Of a stretch of 64,000 nucleotides of DNA, positions 62,880-64,000 are shown piece by piece. The position numbers and the translations under genes were made by a program. How positions within the stretch are numbered: position 1 is the stretch's first letter; every line of letters begins with the position of its first letter. This DNA is from an uncultured Clostridia bacterium (GTDB lineage: Bacteria > Bacillota > Clostridia > Christensenellales > Borkfalkiaceae): positions 1 through 64,000 of the forward strand of contig CASDOP010000001.1 of assembly GCA_949282385.1 (NCBI GenBank), read 5' to 3'. Below the pieces are notes generated by a model. It made no database searches, was not told the DNA's origin, and saw only the letters and a program-made list of their open reading frames with translations.

Positions 62880-64000
62880 ATGGAAAAAGTAATTATTATC
62901 AGATATTGCGAACTTTATCTCAAGGGCAAAAATCGCGGCTTTTTTGAGCGGATTTTTGCAATCAATATTGAAAAGGCTCTCAAAGGTATAAAGCACGAAT
63001 TGCACAGACAGAGCGGAAGATACTTGCTTGAAGGATTTTTCGAGGACGATATTTCACTTATTTTATCCAAACTTAACAAGGTTTTCGGTATCCACACTCT
63101 GTCGGTGGCATATAAAGTTCCGTCGGAACTTAAAAATATTTATGAAGTTGCCGAGCTTGTTTGTCCTTCAAGCGGCACTTTCAAGGTGGAAACTCACAGA
63201 GCGGACAAAAAATTCCCATTAAATTCCATGCAGATAAGCGCTGAACTCGGCGGAATGCTTCTGGATTACTATAAAGACCTTTCTGTAGATATTCACGAAC
63301 CGCAGTTTGTGGTAAACGTAGATGTGCGCGAAAACGGTACGACGCTTGTTTTCGGCGAGTTTTTAAAGGGCGCAGGCGGTATGCCGGTCGGAACTGCGGG
63401 GAAAGGATTGCTGCTCATATCGGGCGGAATTGACAGTCCTGTGGCAGGTCATATGATAGCAAAACGCGGCATGAGCATAGACTGCATACATTTTCACAGC
63501 TATCCATATACCAATATGCAGGCGAGAGAAAAAGTCATTGAGCTTGCAAAAATTCTTTCCGAATATACTTGCGGAACGACTGTACACATCGTAAAAGTAA
63601 CGCACATTCAGGAAGAAATTCATAAAAAGTGCAACGGCGAGTATATGGTAACCCTTCTCAGAAGGTTTATGATGCGCATTGCCGAAAAAATAGCCGACAG
63701 TTGCGGCGCGCAATGCCTTATTACGGGCGAAAGCCTCGGTCAGGTTGCCAGCCAGACTGTCGAAGGTATGACCTCGTCTAACAGTGTAATCGAGCATTTG
63801 CCCGTTTTGAGACCTCTTTGCGGGTTTGATAAAAACGAAATTATAGACCGCAGCAAGGAAATAGGCACATACGAAACATCGATTCAGCCTTATGAAGACT
63901 GTTGCACGGTTTTCCTGCCAAAGCACCCTGTGACCAGACCTAAACTTTCGGATGTTCTCGCGGAAGAAAGCAAGTTGGATGTTCAGGCTCTCGTGGACGA
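62880..64000 (+). CDS. thiI: tRNA 4-thiouridine synthase ThiI (truncated by window end)
   Basis: ThiI adenylates U8 of tRNA and inserts sulfur from a cysteine desulfurase; it also serves thiazole synthesis in some species. The 373 visible residues show YCELYLKGKNR at the start, a THUMP domain (about 60-165), and the PP-loop LLISGGIDSPVAGHM (about 180), followed by TGESLGQVASQT (about 282). The frame is open at 64000, so the C-terminus is missing. The ATG overlaps no gene, follows the desulfurase stop by two bases, and lacks a strong Shine-Dalgarno. Confidence 0.95.
   Translation, partial: MEKVIIIRYCELYLKGKNRGFFERIFAINIEKALKGIKHELHRQSGRYLLEGFFEDDISLILSKLNKVFGIHTLSVAYKVPSELKNIYEVAELVCPSSGTFKVETHRADKKFPLNSMQISAELGGMLLDYYKDLSVDIHEPQFVVNVDVRENGTTLVFGEFLKGAGGMPVGTAGKGLLLISGGIDSPVAGHMIAKRGMSIDCIHFHSYPYTNMQAREKVIELAKILSEYTCGTTVHIVKVTHIQEEIHKKCNGEYMVTLLRRFMMRIAEKIADSCGAQCLITGESLGQVASQTVEGMTSSNSVIEHLPVLRPLCGFDKNEIIDRSKEIGTYETSIQPYEDCCTVFLPKHPVTRPKLSDVLAEESKLDVQALVD

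Overview
The window looks like a chromosomal stretch of an anaerobic Gram-positive bacterium of the Bacillota, most likely an uncultured gut-type clostridial lineage. The grounds are family-level: RNase Y, an mraZ-rsmH-led division/cell-wall cluster, a MurE with the meso-diaminopimelate DNPR motif, a flavodiiron oxygen/NO reductase, a GH28 pectinase-like enzyme, an argJ-based cyclic arginine pathway, strong Shine-Dalgarno sites, several TTG/GTG starts, and base composition around the mid-40s % GC by eye. No rRNA, CRISPR array, insertion sequence or recognisable phage gene was found.

Layout. 1-650 is a non-coding edge carrying a tRNA-Ser-like 3' fragment and hairpins. 651-5796 holds a putative amidase (minus), an amidohydrolase, gdhA and proBA. 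6072-10498 is one probable operon: AEC transporter, GH28 enzyme, flavodiiron protein, MscL. tRNA-Arg(CCT) follows. On the minus strand, 16123 to 10798 is a spermidine/putrescine ABC operon headed by an XRE-cupin regulator with TAAAC-N5-GTTTA palindromes at its promoter; rpsT is also on the minus strand. 16990-28712 is murI, then the mraZ-rsmH-ftsL-like-ftsI-murE-mraY-murD-ftsW-murA-ftsQ cluster. ftsA-like/ftsZ form a second unit with their own tandem promoters, followed by murC. murF and murG are absent from the cluster.

32757-44568 contains a DUF815-type ATPase (minus), ilvC, and a tight ftsK-rimO-pgsA-cinA-recA-nadE run; rny follows. At 46744-49793 a membrane-anchored PadR-type regulator is transcribed away from an acyl-ACP thioesterase and a DUF45 metallopeptidase, with two perfect palindromes between them. 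50002-64000 is argG-argC, then argJ-argB-argD-argF-carA-carB, ending in a cysteine desulfurase and a truncated thiI.

Most unusual items: (1) CarB is fused in frame to a full-length DapF-like domain whose first catalytic Cys is Ser; (2) the four-TM PadR protein beside a fatty-acid gene; (3) an FtsA with altered nucleotide-binding loops and no C-terminal membrane helix; (4) a PotD lipoprotein with an additional C-terminal transmembrane helix; (5) a long-tailed FtsL-like protein. All gene calls come from reading the translations, not from database searches.
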